5,939 nt of DNA from Bifidobacterium breve (GTDB lineage: Bacteria; Actinomycetota; Acidimicrobiia; Acidimicrobiales; Ilumatobacteraceae). The stretch covers positions 1 to 5,939 of the forward strand of contig CALPPK020000090.1 in NCBI GenBank assembly GCA_943325435.2, given 5' to 3'. The notes beneath the pieces were generated by a model that was not told the origin of the DNA, searched no databases, and saw nothing but the letters and a program-made list of their open reading frames with translations. This document shows, piece by piece, positions 5,487 to 5,939 of the stretch. The position numbers were made by a program, and so were the translations under genes. Numbering within the stretch: position 1 is the first letter of the stretch; the number at the start of each line of letters is the position of its first letter.

Positions 5487-5939
5487 GTGTTAGTTGATTC
5501 AGCCGTCTACATCAATGGAGAGAGATCTCACGACAGTGAAGGCGGTATTGGTTTCACTTGGGTGGGTCTCCTTGACCCAAGTGATGATGAAATTCAGAGT
5601 TATCAACAGAAGTATTCGCTGCATCCTTTAGCAGTCGAAGATGCAGTTCTCGGTCGTCATCGTCCCAAACTTGATGTGTACCCGCTTCATTCCTTTTTGA
5701 TTCTTAAGACATTGATGTTTAATAAGGACACTTCGCGAATTGTCGTGGGCGATATAGGCGTATTCATTAATGAGAAATGCATAGTTATTGTGCGGCACGG
5801 CGATGCTATTCCGATGCGTTCAATCAGGGCAGATCTAGAGAAGCATCCAGATCGTTTGAAAGTGGGATCAACAGCAGTTCTTCATGAGGTACTTGACCGT
5901 TTAGTTGATCAGTACGTAGAAGTTGCGCGGAATCTTCAA
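5487..5939 (+). CDS. corA: CorA-family Mg2+/Co2+ transporter, N-terminal cytoplasmic part (cut by window)
   Basis: The first 151 codons of a CorA-type channel that takes up Mg2+ and sometimes Co2+ or Ni2+. Only part of the N-terminal cytoplasmic domain is inside the window; the two C-terminal helices and the GMN signature lie beyond the right edge. Recognisable parts are HPLAVEDAVLGRHRPKLDVY at 46-65, SFLILKT at 69-75, the beta strand VGDIGVFINEKCIVIVRHG at 87-105 and the start of a long helix (LHEVLDRLVDQYVEVARNL, 132-150). The GTG at 5487 is the first possible start after an in-frame TAG at 5475-5477, and the next ATG lies about 75 codons downstream, inside the conserved domain. It begins 47 bases after the MarC stop. 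I did not find this frame broken. A perfect inverted repeat lies in codons 23-33. Confidence 0.9.
   Translation, partial: MLVDSAVYINGERSHDSEGGIGFTWVGLLDPSDDEIQSYQQKYSLHPLAVEDAVLGRHRPKLDVYPLHSFLILKTLMFNKDTSRIVVGDIGVFINEKCIVIVRHGDAIPMRSIRADLEKHPDRLKVGSTAVLHEVLDRLVDQYVEVARNLQ
5554..5584. repeat. Perfect 10-base inverted repeat with 11-base loop inside corA
   Basis: TCACTTGGGT (5554-5563) is the exact reverse complement of ACCCAAGTGA (5575-5584). The loop offers a second, exclusive stem: GGGTC (5564-5568) with GACCC (5574-5578). It starts 67 bases into the corA coding region. There is no following T-run, so it is not a standard terminator. Confidence 0.6.

Noticed and set aside
5598..5612. TTATCAACA-like DnaA box
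   Set aside because: A single imperfect match inside the conserved corA coding region, without a cluster of boxes or AT-rich stretch.

Overview
The window reads as a compact stretch of a streamlined actinobacterial chromosome, tentatively class Acidimicrobiia or a freshwater/marine relative. The grounds are an estimated base composition near 50% GC, an Mrp and an A-type Fe-S carrier of actinobacterial appearance, a Tat-type lipoprotein with a family-typical thioredoxin-like end, an actinobacterial CorA, and start-codon surroundings that often look leaderless. The lineage is inferred from protein style, not from a marker gene. Nearly every base is coding, and no gap between genes exceeds 86 bases. 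I saw no tRNA, rRNA, CRISPR array, insertion sequence or phage gene.

Left part (1-1386): a minus-strand Mrp/ApbC/NBP35 ATPase, cut by the left edge, is divergent from a plus-strand HesB/IscA/ErpA-type protein. Both belong to Fe-S cluster biogenesis and they share an 86-base intergenic region. That region holds a good sigma-70-like promoter for the ErpA-type gene.

Middle (1379-2272, minus): a Tat-exported lipoprotein with a C-terminal thioredoxin-like domain converges on the ErpA-type gene. The two genes share the 8-base palindrome TTAGCTAA, which supplies both stop codons.

Right part (2319-5939, plus): a co-directional run begins with a RidA-family imine deaminase, a 51-residue membrane protein, an amidohydrolase most like 8-oxoguanine deaminase, and a six-helix UPF0016/GDT1 (MneA-like) cation exporter that overlaps the deaminase stop by one base (TGATG). 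A MarC-family membrane protein and a CorA-type Mg/Co transporter, cut by the right edge, follow and probably have their own promoters.

Taken together the window suggests household functions: Fe-S cluster assembly, envelope redox, disposal of reactive imines and oxidised purines, and divalent cation balance. I did not find a clearly novel system. The most useful oddities are TANNNT boxes 6-8 bases before the start of five genes that begin transcription units, the degenerate CxxC of Mrp, the unannotated small membrane protein inside the RidA-deaminase operon, the CX4C redox-like motif of the lipoprotein, and a perfect 10-base inverted repeat early in corA.
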